This document shows, in pieces, positions 1 through 7,778 of a DNA stretch of 20,261 nt. A program made the translations under genes and the position numbers. The DNA is from Chloroflexota bacterium (GTDB taxonomy: Bacteria; Chloroflexota; Anaerolineae; Promineifilales; Promineifilaceae). The DNA is taken from NCBI GenBank assembly GCA_020353135.1, contig CP070688.1:3239741-3260001 (forward strand), written 5' to 3'. The notes under the pieces are model-generated. The model was given only the letters and a program-made list of their open reading frames with translations. It was not told the origin of the DNA and did not search any database. The number at the start of each line of letters is the position of its first letter. Position 1 is the first letter of the stretch.

Positions 1-384
1 GACGTCGAGATGGTGTTCGCCGTCCGACGATAGCGTGGTAATGATGATCTGGACCTCGTTTCGCATTCCTTTCGGGAAGAGCGGCCGCAGCGGACGGTCC
101 GTCAGGCGACAGATAAGAATCGCCTCTGTAGTAGGCCGGCCCTCACGACGGAAGAAGCTTCCGGGAATGCGGCCGGCCGCGTACATCTTCTCTTCATAAT
201 CCACGCTCAACGGGAAGAAATCGAGTCCCTCTCGGGTTGATTTCGACATCGTTGCCGTGGCTAGCAGCATGCTGTCGCCGACGCGGGCGGTGACGGCGCC
301 ACCAGCTTGCCCGGCCAGTTTGCCGGTTGAGATGGTGAAATCTTCTCCACCTATCTCCGTAGTGAACGTGCGTTCGTTTGACAT
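1..384 (-). CDS. pnp: Polyribonucleotide nucleotidyltransferase (PNPase), N-terminal part
   Basis: PNPase degrades RNA 3'-to-5' by phosphorolysis and is a core part of bacterial RNA decay complexes. The first 128 residues are present; the gene continues past the left edge (the family is usually about 700 aa). Translation from the ATG at 384 begins [20 protein letters not shown] and carries the hallmark first RNase PH domain motifs: [19 protein letters not shown] (residues 66-84) and [11 protein letters not shown] (about 94-104). The start is supported by a Shine-Dalgarno GGAGG (394-398) nine bases upstream. It lies downstream of rpsO on the same strand, the classical rpsO-pnp order. A terminator and a long hairpin sit between the two genes. 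The identification is firm; only the 3' end is missing. Confidence 0.97.
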   Translation of the reverse strand, partial: MSNERTFTTEIGGEDFTISTGKLAGQAGGAVTARVGDSMLLATATMSKSTREGLDFFPLSVDYEEKMYAAGRIPGSFFRREGRPTTEAILICRLTDRPLRPLFPKGMRNEVQIIITTLSSDGEHHLDV

Positions 385-444
385 AACAAAAAACCTCCAG
401 CTGAGTAGGCGACCAGGTAAACGGCCTTTAGGAACAACGCCGAG

Positions 445-472
445 AGCCGCCGGGAGCTTTTTCCTGGCGGCT
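445..472 (-). promoter_or_regulatory. Hairpin in the pnp 5' leader
   Basis: An inverted repeat with two 11-base arms (AGCCGCCAGGA / TCCCGGCGGCT on the minus strand, one internal A-C mismatch) and a 6-base loop lies about 60 bases upstream of the pnp start. No T-run follows it in the direction of transcription, so it is not a terminator. In E. coli the pnp leader folds into a long stem cut by RNase III, which starts PNPase autoregulation. This hairpin sits in the equivalent place, but a shared function is inference. Confidence 0.5.
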
Positions 473-656
473 GACAACGCTGACATACCTGACGGCAGAC
501 AGACTCATCCGACGTATCTCGGCTATTTACCTCGTTAATGAATTGGCGCTGGAGGGATTAGGGACTGGGGACTGGCTCGCAAGAGACATACGACGATCTG
601 CCTCAATGCGGGACAATGCCCAATACCTAATCCGCCACTCCAGGACCAAATGTCGC

Positions 657-694
657 AAAAAAGCGCGCGACCCGTCTCAGACATGGCCACGCGC
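657..694 (-). terminator. Intrinsic terminator after rpsO
   Basis: On the minus strand a 10-bp stem (GCGCGTGGCC / GGTCGCGCGC, two G-T wobbles) closes a 12-base loop and is followed at once by TTTTTT (657-662). It begins 11 bases past the rpsO stop codon. pnp on the same strand lies beyond it, so pnp would depend on readthrough or on its own promoter. Confidence 0.8.
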
Positions 695-705
695 TGCCAA
701 TAGAT

Positions 706-975
706 TTATCTGCGCAAACCGAGCCTTTCAATGATGGCTCGATAGCGTTCTGGGTGATTTCTGCGCAAATAGGCAAGAAGACGACGGCGCTTGCCAACCA
801 GCATCAACAGGCCACGGCGCGAGCTTTCGTCATGCTTGTGGCCAGCCAGATGATCCTGCAGCTGCTTGATGCGCCGGTCAAAGATCGCTATCTGCACTTC
901 GGGCGACCCAGTGTCGCCTGGATGTGTCGCAAATTCCTCAATTATCTCGGACTTCTCTGCCACTGATAACGGCAT
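706..975 (-). CDS. rpsO: 30S ribosomal protein S15
   Basis: This 89-aa protein matches the usual S15 length and sequence throughout: [20 protein letters not shown] at the N-terminus, then GSPEVQIA, the [20 protein letters not shown] helix-loop signature (residues about 46-65), and a C-terminal [13 protein letters not shown]15 binds the three-way junction of 16S rRNA helices 20-22 and starts assembly of the small-subunit platform. The ATG is preceded by GAAGGAG at good spacing. A consensus-like promoter lies about 75 bases upstream, and a terminator follows immediately. pnp is the next gene on the strand. Confidence 0.98.
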   Translation of the reverse strand: MPLSVAEKSEIIEEFATHPGDTGSPEVQIAIFDRRIKQLQDHLAGHKHDESSRRGLLMLVGKRRRLLAYLRRNHPERYRAIIERLGLRR

Positions 976-1041
976 AGTTTATACTCCTTCAAAGAAACTG
1001 CCCGATGGGCCGCCGCGCCGAAAGCGTCGAACCCTCGAGCC
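976..1041 (-). promoter_or_regulatory. rpsO 5' leader, possible S15 autoregulatory structure
   Basis: The predicted untranslated leader is about 65 bases and G+C rich. It contains small potential stems (CTGC with GCAG as outer arms, GCCC-ATC-GGGC inside) just ahead of the ribosome site. Many bacteria regulate rpsO through an S15-binding leader RNA, and those leaders differ greatly between phyla. I see potential structure but cannot recognise a known S15 leader class. Confidence 0.25.
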
Positions 1042-1047
1042 GCAGTG

Positions 1048-1077
1048 ATTATAGCTAAGTCGCCAGCAGCGCGCCAA
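1048..1077 (-). promoter_or_regulatory. Sigma-70-type promoter for rpsO
   Basis: On the minus strand TTGGCG (1077-1072) and a perfect TATAAT (1053-1048) are separated by 18 bases. Transcription would start near 1041, giving a leader of about 65 bases ahead of rpsO. It is back to back with the ltaE promoter. Confidence 0.7.
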
Positions 1078-1094
1078 TCGGCGCTGAAACACTC

Positions 1095-1123
1095 TTGCCG
1101 AGCAAAATGATTTAACATAAACT
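1095..1123 (+). promoter_or_regulatory. Putative promoter for ltaE
   Basis: TTGCCG (1095-1100), a 17-base spacer and TAAACT (1118-1123) form a reasonable sigma-70-like promoter. Only seven bases separate the -10 box from the ATG at 1131, so the transcript would start at or next to the start codon. Confidence 0.45.
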
Positions 1124-1130
1124 AACGAAC

Positions 1131-2174
1131 ATGGACGCAATTGATTTTCGATCGGACACTGTGACCTGGCCAACCCCTCCAATGCGGGAAGCCATGATGG
1201 AGGCCCGTGTCGGGGATGACGTCTACGGTGAAGATCCGACGATCGACGAACTCGAGGCCATGGCGGCCGAATTGACTGGCAAGGAAGCCGGGCTATTTGT
1301 TGCCAGCGGTACAATGGGCAATCTAGTGGGCATCCTGGCCCAGGCAACACGCGGCGAGCAAGTGTTACTGGGCATTGACGCCCATTGCTTCCGAAGCGAA
1401 GCCGGCAGCTTGTCGGCGCTCGGCGGTGTCGTTCCCAGACCGATGCCGACAGACTCCACGGGCCGGATGCGCGTCGCTGAACTTGAGCAAGCCATCAGTC
1501 CAGATGATCCACACTATCCACGCAATCGACTGGTCGCCCTCGAGAATTCATACGGCGCTAAGCAGGGTATGCCTTTAGCTGCCGACTATTTCGCCGGAAT
1601 CCGGTTATTCGCCGACAAGCACGGTCTGTCGATTCATCTGGACGGCGCCAGGTTGTTCAATGCGGCCGTGGCGCTAGGCGTTCGGGCTTCCGATATCACG
1701 CGCCATGTTGATAGCGTCAGCTTCTGTTTAAGCAAAGGCCTCTGCGCGCCAGTAGGTTCGGTGGTCTGCGGTTCGACCGCGTTCATAAAAGAGGCGAGGC
1801 GCATTCGAAAAGCCTTGGGAGGAGGCATGCGCCAGGCCGGTATTCTGGCCGCCGCCGGAATCGTGGCCCTTAATGAGATGACTGATCGGCTGGTAGAAGA
1901 TCATGAGAACGCCAGGCGGTTGGCCTTGGGGCTTGCAGCCATACCCGGCATCGACCTCAATCCAGAAGAAATACGAACCAACATTGTTTTCTTTGAGCTG
2001 TCAGAAGACGTGCCCTGGACGGCAGCTGAAATAGCACGCGAATTGCGCGAGAAGGAACGGCTACTGATAAGTGTCACCAGCGAGCGCGGTTTTCGGGCAG
2101 TCACGCACTATTGGGTAGGGCCAGACGAGGTTGCAATATTGCTTGGTCAACTGCAATTAGCTTTGGCGGGTTGA
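1131..2174 (+). CDS. ltaE: Low-specificity L-threonine aldolase (PLP-dependent)
   Basis: This enzyme cleaves L-threonine or L-allo-threonine to glycine and acetaldehyde with pyridoxal phosphate. The 347-aa length is normal. Family motifs are present in order: IDFRSDTVTWPTPPMREAM at the N-terminus, VYGEDPT (31-37), the PLP-stacking His region GIDAH (81-85), HLDGARLFNA (169-178) and SFCLSKGLCAPVGS with the Schiff-base lysine K202. The N-terminal motif fixes the ATG at 1131 as the start. No Shine-Dalgarno precedes it, and the promoter lies so close that a leaderless mRNA is likely. One oddity is that the usual LENTHN segment reads LENSYG (137-142), replacing the substrate-contacting His by Tyr. 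The kinase gene follows on the same strand after about 120 bp. Confidence 0.93.
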   Translation: MDAIDFRSDTVTWPTPPMREAMMEARVGDDVYGEDPTIDELEAMAAELTGKEAGLFVASGTMGNLVGILAQATRGEQVLLGIDAHCFRSEAGSLSALGGVVPRPMPTDSTGRMRVAELEQAISPDDPHYPRNRLVALENSYGAKQGMPLAADYFAGIRLFADKHGLSIHLDGARLFNAAVALGVRASDITRHVDSVSFCLSKGLCAPVGSVVCGSTAFIKEARRIRKALGGGMRQAGILAAAGIVALNEMTDRLVEDHENARRLALGLAAIPGIDLNPEEIRTNIVFFELSEDVPWTAAEIARELREKERLLISVTSERGFRAVTHYWVGPDEVAILLGQLQLALAG

Positions 2175-2285
2175 TGATCGTTATGGATTAGCGCGAACAA
2201 GCGATAACGCCCGAACGGTCGCCACTTGCGTATCAAGGATGCGACCCGGAGTCACATTCTATGTTGATGGCGGACAATCCGGCCC

Positions 2286-2289
2286 GGAG
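2286..2289 (+). promoter_or_regulatory. Ribosome binding site that fixes the kinase start
   Basis: GGAG lies six bases ahead of the ATG at 2296. An in-frame ATG at 2239 would add 19 residues without kinase-like sequence and has no comparable site. Kinases of this type usually begin a few residues before the 'G..Y.I...IG.GGMG' segment, as the 2296 start does. Confidence 0.65.
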
Positions 2290-2295
2290 AAGATC

Positions 2296-5200
2296 ATGAC
2301 AAGTCTGGTCGGCCAGATTATTGGACATTATCGCATTGATAGCTTCATTGGCGATGGGGGAATGGGGACGGCTTACAAGGCCTATGATCTGAGGCTTGAA
2401 CGGCCGGTGGCCATCAAGGTAATGCACGAACATTTGGCTCGCCAGGACGAATTCCGAGCTCGATTGTCGATTGAGGCGAAGACGGCGGCGCAACTCGATC
2501 ATGCATCCATAGTCAATGTGTATGAGCTCGGTGAGCAGGGGACCGGATTGTACCTGGTTATGGAGTTTATAGGCGGTGGTAGCCTGCGCGAGCACTTGCA
2601 GCGGCTTCAAATGCGCAAGCGATTCTTGCCTATCGATCAAGGCCTGCAGATAGGGCTGCAGATCGCTGGGGCGCTTGACTATGCTCACCAGCGTGGCGTC
2701 ATACATAGGGACGTGAAGCCGGGCAACATCATACTCAAGCAGTTGGCCAGGCCCGATCGGCAGCATGAATATCCGTTCAGAGCGATCTTAACTGATTTTG
2801 GCTTGGTCAAGCTGCTCGACGGCGAGTCGATAACGAAGAGCGGGACGACGTGGGGTACTCCGGCATACATGTCACCCGAACAATGTGAAGGTCGCCAGCT
2901 TGGCGGTCGGAGCGATCTGTATTCGCTGGGCGTTGTCCTGTATGAGTTGACTACCAGTCGACTGCCATTCAAGTTTCAATCTTTATCAGAGGCGATAGCC
3001 GTGCATCGGCGGGGGCTAATGCCTAGACCGGCCGAGGAATTGCGGGGTGACGTACCTCGAGTAGTCGTTGACCTTTTGGATAAGTTGCTGGCGAAAGATC
3101 CGCGACGTCGGTTTAGCTCTGGGCAGGAGATGGCCGGGGCGCTCGCAGAAGCGTTAGAGGAAGTATGGAGGCGGCCGACCCGGGCCAGCGCACCGCTGTT
3201 TCGTGACCCGGCTGCTGAGAAGAAAAGGCGTCCGGGCAGCAATTACCAAGTACGAATCACGGCCGCCGACCGGAACGAACGCGTGGCAAAGGTCGAAGCG
3301 CCGGAAGTGACGATCGGCCGTGACGATAGCAATGATATCGTACTGCAGGATGATCGTATCTCTCGCACACATGCAAGACTCAAGTGGAACGATGGCACAT
3401 GGGTTTTGACGGATCTGGGCGGGCTGAACGGCACATGGTTAGAGGACCAACGCCTCATAGTCGGTAGGGCTGTGTCGCTTACCCTGGGCGCTGCTTTTCG
3501 TATAGGACCGTACTTACTACGCCTGGAGTTGGCTGACCCGGCAAGCGACTCGCAGGCCGGTTTCACAGATGATGAAGATACCCATCTGCCAGGGGCAGAC
3601 AAGATCGAGCCACTGCGAGTGGTGCTCGAACGCGAACAATCAAAAGTCATTCCAGGCCACGAATCGCAATTAAGAGTTGAGATCGTTAACAGCGGTTCAA
3701 TGACCGACAGAGTAAGCTTGCGGGTTAAGGGTGTGCCCGATAGGTGGGTTCGACTACCTCTGGCTGATACACAAATCGGACCCGGGCAGCACATCGAACT
3801 ACCGATAGTCTGGAAGCTACCTCGCAGGAATGGCATCCCGGTAGGAAGGCAACGATTCCGAGTGGAGGTAATCTCGCAGAGGTACCAGGGACTTATTCCG
3901 GCGGTCAGCGGCAGCTTATCCATTGAACCGTTCGAGGTACTCACTGTATCAATGAATCCACGGACGCTGGTCCTGCCCGGGCACGTGCAACTAGAGATCG
4001 GCAACCAGGGCAACGCGACGGCCGAAGTCAGCGTAGTTGGCCACGATAGCCAGAATGAGATCCGGTATGATGGTGAGAGCGGTCATACGCCACTTAAACC
4101 GGCCCAATCAACGCAGATTGGCATAGAGATGAAGGCCCGCAAACGTACTCTCTTCGGGGAACCTGAGTTCATAGATTTCTCAGTCATAGTCGGATCCAGG
4201 CGCGGAAGCAGGCGAGAGATCACCGGGCGGGCAGAAAGCAGGCCCTATGTGCCGACCGGTATCGTGTATTTGGCTGCATTCGTGCTTGTATTCCTCTGTG
4301 TCATCTTGACATTCATGTTGCTCATCCCGTTTGACCGTTCAAATCAAGATTTGACTTCGACGGTAGAGAACGCACTTAACTCTACACGCCAGGCGCAAGC
4401 CGGCCCTGTCGGGACGCCAACATTACCGGCGGTTGTGGAGACAACTCCGGCCGCTACTGCGACACCGCCAGTCATTGTTGATAGCGACGGCGATAGACTC
4501 AACGACGATCAAGAACTGTCACTTGGAACGAACCCGGAGAGTCCCGACACTGACGGAGATGGATTGTCTGATGGCGATGAGGCCTTGACGCGGGCGACCG
4601 ATCCGTTGAATAAGGACACTGACAACGATATTCTGTCGGACGGCGATGAGGTTAATCTGTACGGAACGAGTCCCCTAATGGCAGATACTGACGGCGATGG
4701 CGTGAATGATGGTGTTGAAGCCGCGTCACAAACCGACCCGCTAGACGCACTTGATCCACTGCCGACCGATACGCCGACCCTGGTATTGCCCACCAACACG
4801 CCAACTCCGGTGCCGCCGACGGCCACCCCGACGTCAACCCCAACCAACACGCCGACGGCTACACCAACAGCAACCGCGACTGAAAGTCCGACGGAAACGT
4901 CCACGGTCACGGTAACGCCGACGGCCACGGCCACTGGCCCACCCGCGGCAACTTCGACGGTGGCCACGGGCTTTGAGCTTGGTTGCAGCAGCGCACTGCC
5001 GAACCTGGACGGCGTTGTCTTGTCCGAGGAGTGGGGCAACACGCCAATGGTTTCTTTTACAGCTGGGGCTGACGCGTCCTGGCTCGTGAGTGGGTACATG
5101 AACTGGGTGGCAGATCAGTTGTTCATGGCTTTTGTCGTCGACGACGATCAGACTGGGGACAGCGAATCGCTTTCACTCTTCATCGACGCTGATGGAAGCG

Positions 5201-5538
5201 GTGGAGATATCGGCGCCGAGGATAGGGCGTACCGGATCGGCCGGGATGGACGCCTTAGCACGGGCGTTTGGGTCAATTCCAGAACAGACGGTTCAATGTG
5301 GAACTGGGTAGAAGTGAATGAAAACTGGGTGGCGCAAAGTGGCGACGGCCCGGACGGACAGTGGATGCTGGAACTGAGGATGAATGCGGCGCTTGATGCG
5401 CCTGGGTTGCTTGCCGGAAACCCATTTGGCCTCATGATTAGCCTGGGTGACGACGACAGCCAGGGTCTATGGCCAGAGGGCGGGCAGACTCAGGAACCGG
5501 ACACCTGGCAGGCTATAAGCAATGATTTGTGCAACTGA
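2296..5538 (+). CDS. Transmembrane Ser/Thr protein kinase with FHA domain, TSP3 repeats and CBM9-like sensor
   Basis: This 1080-aa protein is a bacterial Hanks-type kinase of composite build. Kinase domain (about 11-285): glycine loop GDGGMG (19-24), VAIK with K41, HRDVKPGN with D139, DFG (167-169), YMSPEQ (191-196). FHA domain (about 330-410): [10 protein letters not shown]356-R-T-H359 and LNGTW (377-381), the phosphothreonine-binding pattern. Residues 440-650 look like beta-sandwich (NEW/Ig-like) domains. One TM helix lies at about 656-677. Outside are DxDGDGxxD type-3 thrombospondin/calcium repeats (728-812), a Thr/Pro-rich linker (about 813-890) and a C-terminal domain (894-1080) with the look of CBM9/DOMON-like ligand-binding domains. 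Likely role: sensing an extracellular ligand, possibly carbohydrate, and signalling by phosphorylation inside. The ligand assignment is inference; the kinase and FHA calls are firm. It converges on the WS/DGAT gene 36 bp away. Confidence 0.9.
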   Translation: MTSLVGQIIGHYRIDSFIGDGGMGTAYKAYDLRLERPVAIKVMHEHLARQDEFRARLSIEAKTAAQLDHASIVNVYELGEQGTGLYLVMEFIGGGSLREHLQRLQMRKRFLPIDQGLQIGLQIAGALDYAHQRGVIHRDVKPGNIILKQLARPDRQHEYPFRAILTDFGLVKLLDGESITKSGTTWGTPAYMSPEQCEGRQLGGRSDLYSLGVVLYELTTSRLPFKFQSLSEAIAVHRRGLMPRPAEELRGDVPRVVVDLLDKLLAKDPRRRFSSGQEMAGALAEALEEVWRRPTRASAPLFRDPAAEKKRRPGSNYQVRITAADRNERVAKVEAPEVTIGRDDSNDIVLQDDRISRTHARLKWNDGTWVLTDLGGLNGTWLEDQRLIVGRAVSLTLGAAFRIGPYLLRLELADPASDSQAGFTDDEDTHLPGADKIEPLRVVLEREQSKVIPGHESQLRVEIVNSGSMTDRVSLRVKGVPDRWVRLPLADTQIGPGQHIELPIVWKLPRRNGIPVGRQRFRVEVISQRYQGLIPAVSGSLSIEPFEVLTVSMNPRTLVLPGHVQLEIGNQGNATAEVSVVGHDSQNEIRYDGESGHTPLKPAQSTQIGIEMKARKRTLFGEPEFIDFSVIVGSRRGSRREITGRAESRPYVPTGIVYLAAFVLVFLCVILTFMLLIPFDRSNQDLTSTVENALNSTRQAQAGPVGTPTLPAVVETTPAATATPPVIVDSDGDRLNDDQELSLGTNPESPDTDGDGLSDGDEALTRATDPLNKDTDNDILSDGDEVNLYGTSPLMADTDGDGVNDGVEAASQTDPLDALDPLPTDTPTLVLPTNTPTPVPPTATPTSTPTNTPTATPTATATESPTETSTVTVTPTATATGPPAATSTVATGFELGCSSALPNLDGVVLSEEWGNTPMVSFTAGADASWLVSGYMNWVADQLFMAFVVDDDQTGDSESLSLFIDADGSGGDIGAEDRAYRIGRDGRLSTGVWVNSRTDGSMWNWVEVNENWVAQSGDGPDGQWMLELRMNAALDAPGLLAGNPFGLMISLGDDDSQGLWPEGGQTQEPDTWQAISNDLCN

Positions 5539-5574
5539 GCGCGCGGCACAGGGAACCTGACAGAGGTTGTCTGC

Positions 5575-7095
5575 TTACTCTTGGCGATGCAAGTGGCAGT
5601 ATTCCTCGCCTGGCTGAGGCCGATTCTTGCACTGGCGGCCGCTCTTCGTTTGGCCCAGACAGCGCTGGTTAATTGGCGTTTCTTCAAGCTGCGCATCTGC
5701 CTGGCGAGCCCAGGTAACCAACTGCATCAGGCTGTCAAACTCAACATGGATAGCCTCCACGATGGACTCAGGATCAGGAGTGAGGCCCGCGTCGCTGGCG
5801 ATGCCCACCAGAACCTCACCTGCGTAGCTCAGGATGCTCACCCCAAGACCCAGGCGCCCGGACTGGGGTACCCAGAACATGATGCCCTTGATTGGTTTGC
5901 CGGCGAAGTAGCGGACTTCTTTCGGGCCGGGCACGTTGGTCATGACAGTGGTGGCTTTCTTCTCGAATATCGATACGACGATATCTTCGACTTGCGGCCC
6001 GGCCGCCCCCATAGCGTTTAAGATGCCGAAAGTTACCAGCGCCTCTGGCGTTCCTTTGATCGTATCCATGCGGCGCTTGAGCTCAATCAGGCGATCCAAT
6101 GGATCGTCGATACCTACGGGCAGGGAAAGAAAGACTAGCCCAAAGGTGTTGCCGAGTTTTAGAGGTTCGTCGGGCGGTCGAAGATTTACCGGCACCACCG
6201 CACGCAGATTCAGTCCGCCGATGGTCTCGCCACGGCTACGCAAGTAGCGTCCCAGCGCCCCGGCCACTGCGGTCAAAAGGACGTCGTTGACGGTGCCGCC
6301 GGTTACCCGGCCGACGGCCTTGACATCATCCAGGGGAATCGGAAATGACCAGGCGCATCGCTTTTGCACGCCAAGCGACCCTTTGAGCGGCGTTGGCGGG
6401 TCAGGGCTTAGCAGGAGAAGGTTGGCCAGCGCGGCCGCGCCCTCGGCGCCCATTCTCGCGGCCGCCCGCCTACGTTCGCGGTCGGCCAGCATGTCCAAAC
6501 CCTGGCTCATCAGTCTTGCTCCATATGTCGCAGCGCCACCTGCCGGAGCCGTGTCCTGCCCAGAGGAGCGCCCGTCCTGGTCGGCGGTCATTGGTTCAGA
6601 TTCGTTCTTCACTTCGACCGTATCGTCGGTAAGTGATAGCAAGACGCGCATTAGGGCTATGCCGTCGGCGATGCAGTGGTGCAGCCGGCATACCAGGGCG
6701 CAGCCGTCGCCAAAGCCCTCCACCAGGTGTATTTGCCAGAGGGGTTTGCTGAAATCAAGAGGTGTGCTCATAAGGTCATTTGTCAGCTTTTGCAGGGCGA
6801 ACTGATTTCCTGGAGACGGTAGAGCAATGCGGTGGAGATGAGCGTCAACATCGAAGCGGGGATCATCGATCCAGATTGGCGCCATGATGCTCAACGGGGG
6901 CTGGGCAACCTTTTGTCTAAATCGACGGAATTTGAGGAGTCGAGCTTCAATTACGGCTCGCAATGACTCAAACTCGATAGGCTCGTCAAACATGAAAATC
7001 CCGCTGATCATCATCAGGTTTGTCGGATCTTCCATGCGTAGCCAAGCCGTATCTACCGGTGACAAACGATTTTTCGATATCCTAGAACGAAGCAC
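5575..7095 (-). CDS. Wax ester synthase / diacylglycerol O-acyltransferase (WS/DGAT family) with zinc-knuckle-like tail
   Basis: Members transfer fatty acyl groups from acyl-CoA to long-chain alcohols or diacylglycerol, making wax esters or triacylglycerol at the membrane. The 506-aa protein has the family start (LSPVDTAWLRMEDPTNLM, from residue 11), the catalytic HHxxxDG motif (H139-H140-C-I-A-D144-G145), TGGTVNDVLLTAVAGAL, and a C-terminal VTNVPGP-like MTNVPGPKE motif. The GTG start at 7095 has AGAGG seven bases upstream. The last about 30 residues are unusual for the family: C479-x9-C489-x10-C500-x2-H503, a small putative Zn-binding module (similar to the DUF5763-type 'C..TKKG..C......YC..H' pattern). 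It has its own promoter (7137-7165). The substrate (wax or TAG) cannot be told from sequence. Confidence 0.92.
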   Translation of the reverse strand: MLRSRISKNRLSPVDTAWLRMEDPTNLMMISGIFMFDEPIEFESLRAVIEARLLKFRRFRQKVAQPPLSIMAPIWIDDPRFDVDAHLHRIALPSPGNQFALQKLTNDLMSTPLDFSKPLWQIHLVEGFGDGCALVCRLHHCIADGIALMRVLLSLTDDTVEVKNESEPMTADQDGRSSGQDTAPAGGAATYGARLMSQGLDMLADRERRRAAARMGAEGAAALANLLLLSPDPPTPLKGSLGVQKRCAWSFPIPLDDVKAVGRVTGGTVNDVLLTAVAGALGRYLRSRGETIGGLNLRAVVPVNLRPPDEPLKLGNTFGLVFLSLPVGIDDPLDRLIELKRRMDTIKGTPEALVTFGILNAMGAAGPQVEDIVVSIFEKKATTVMTNVPGPKEVRYFAGKPIKGIMFWVPQSGRLGLGVSILSYAGEVLVGIASDAGLTPDPESIVEAIHVEFDSLMQLVTWARQADAQLEETPINQRCLGQTKSGRQCKNRPQPGEEYCHLHRQE

Positions 7096-7136
7096 AGGCT
7101 GACCTCTTTGCTCAACGATGCCGACTAATAAAGCGG

Positions 7137-7165
7137 ATTGTAGAGTGGACTATTTGGTTTGGCAA
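7137..7165 (-). promoter_or_regulatory. Sigma-70-type promoter for the WS/DGAT gene
   Basis: On the minus strand TTGCCA (7165-7160), a 17-base spacer and TACAAT (7142-7137) match the consensus at 5/6 in each box. It lies about 40 bases ahead of the GTG start. ACGTAC repeats abut the upstream edge of the -35 box. Confidence 0.7.
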
Positions 7166-7166
7166 T

Positions 7167-7196
7167 ACGTACGTTCTCACGTACCTGCGTACGTGA
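7167..7196. promoter_or_regulatory. ACGTAC palindrome cluster, candidate operator between divergent promoters
   Basis: The stretch holds the palindrome ACGTACGT (7167-7174) and the perfect inverted repeat TCACGTAC-CTGC-GTACGTGA (7177-7196), so three copies of an ACGTAC(G) core lie within 30 bp. It sits between the WS/DGAT promoter and a -10-like box for the ybaK-type gene. The arrangement suits a dimeric regulator acting on one or both genes, but the regulator is unknown. Confidence 0.45.
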
Positions 7197-7219
7197 CTAG
7201 CCCGGGTTCACTAGCGCGG

Positions 7220-7225
7220 TAAAAT
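7220..7225 (+). promoter_or_regulatory. Putative -10 box for the ybaK-type gene
   Basis: TAAAAT matches the -10 consensus at 5/6, but no good -35 box lies 16-18 bases upstream. The palindrome cluster ends 23 bases upstream, so an activator-assisted promoter is possible. The predicted leader is about 75 bases and contains the hairpin at 7237-7268. Confidence 0.35.
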
Positions 7226-7236
7226 AGAGACGGAAA

Positions 7237-7268
7237 AGTTACGCGCCACGCATGACAGGTGCGTAACT
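7237..7268 (+). promoter_or_regulatory. Hairpin in the leader of the ybaK-type gene
   Basis: AGTTACGCGCC and GGTGCGTAACT form an 11-bp stem (one G-U wobble) around a 10-base loop. It starts about 12 bases after the -10-like box and ends 39 bases before the GTG start. No T-run follows it, so it is not a classical terminator. It may stabilise the transcript or act as a regulatory leader. Confidence 0.4.
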
Positions 7269-7307
7269 GGGCCAGGTAATTCTCGATCTTTCCAGAGGTA
7301 GTGTCAC

Positions 7308-7778
7308 GTGTCGGAGAAGACTCTTGCTATGCTCGTTCTCGAAGGGCAGAAAGTGCCGTACCACGCGAACCACTACCCATCCTCGCTGCGCGATGCTGAA
7401 GAAATCGCTCATGAAATTGGGGTTGAACCAGGAAGGGTATTCAAGACGCTAGTAGTGACGCGGCCGGCTGGAAAGCCGTTCTTGGTCATGTTGGCTGCGG
7501 ACAGGCAGCTTGACCTGAAGAGAATGGCCAAAGCGGTTGGCGAGAAGAAGGTGAAAATGGCCAGCCAGCGCGAGGCCGAGAAGATAACCGGCTTGCAAGT
7601 GGGTGGCATATCTGCGTTGGCGCTTTTGAATCGTGGATTCGCCGCATGCCTGGACAGCGATGCGAGGAAGTTCAAAAGGATCCATATTAGCGCCGGCAAA
7701 CGCGGGGTTCAACTGGAAGTACCCGTGGACGACCTAATTCGAATTACATCCTCCCGCCTCATGTCTGTGTCGCGCTAA
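7308..7778 (+). CDS. ybaK: YbaK/EbsC-type Cys-tRNA(Pro) deacylase
   Basis: YbaK proteins hydrolyse cysteine mischarged onto tRNA(Pro) by prolyl-tRNA synthetase. The 156-aa length fits stand-alone family members. Family features are the VPY..H.YPSSLRDAEEIAHEIGV N-terminal region, VFKTLVV with the key lysine K46, a GKPFLVMLAADRQLDLK strand pair, GLQVGGISAL (the conserved GxxxGGxSPxG-like loop, here without the Pro), and ISAGKRGVQLEVPVDDL at the end. The GTG at 7308 has AGAGGT eight bases upstream. The gene is divergent from the WS/DGAT gene and its stop codon overlaps that of the convergent peptidase gene (7775-7778). Confidence 0.92.
   Translation: MSEKTLAMLVLEGQKVPYHANHYPSSLRDAEEIAHEIGVEPGRVFKTLVVTRPAGKPFLVMLAADRQLDLKRMAKAVGEKKVKMASQREAEKITGLQVGGISALALLNRGFAACLDSDARKFKRIHISAGKRGVQLEVPVDDLIRITSSRLMSVSR

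Larger units (their letters stand above)
385..705 (-). other. rpsO-pnp intergenic region (321 bp)
   Basis: No convincing coding sequence is seen here; short open frames on the plus strand lack ribosome sites and family resemblance. Read in the direction of transcription, the stretch holds an intrinsic terminator just after rpsO (657-694), about 180 bp without recognisable structure, a strong hairpin (445-472), and then the pnp ribosome site. A short direct repeat of ggactgg lies near 560-575. I could not find a convincing internal promoter for pnp. Confidence 0.6.

Noticed and set aside
2239..2295. Upstream ATG at 2239 as the kinase start
   Set aside because: It adds 19 residues without family resemblance, and the ATG at 2296 has a well-placed GGAG.
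3243..4013. 256-codon open frame on the minus strand inside the kinase gene
   Set aside because: Antisense to a long gene with clear kinase/FHA motifs; Ser/Thr/Arg-rich composition with no family pattern, typical of a shadow frame in GC-rich DNA.
4509..5099. 196-codon minus-strand frame rich in Val/Gly repeats (VGVxVGV)
   Set aside because: It is the complement of the Thr/Pro-rich linker and TSP3 repeats of the kinase; the repeat is a by-product of the sense codons.
5554..5568. AACCT-GACAG-AGGTT hairpin between the convergent kinase and WS/DGAT genes as a terminator
   Set aside because: Only a 5-bp stem and no T-run on either side.
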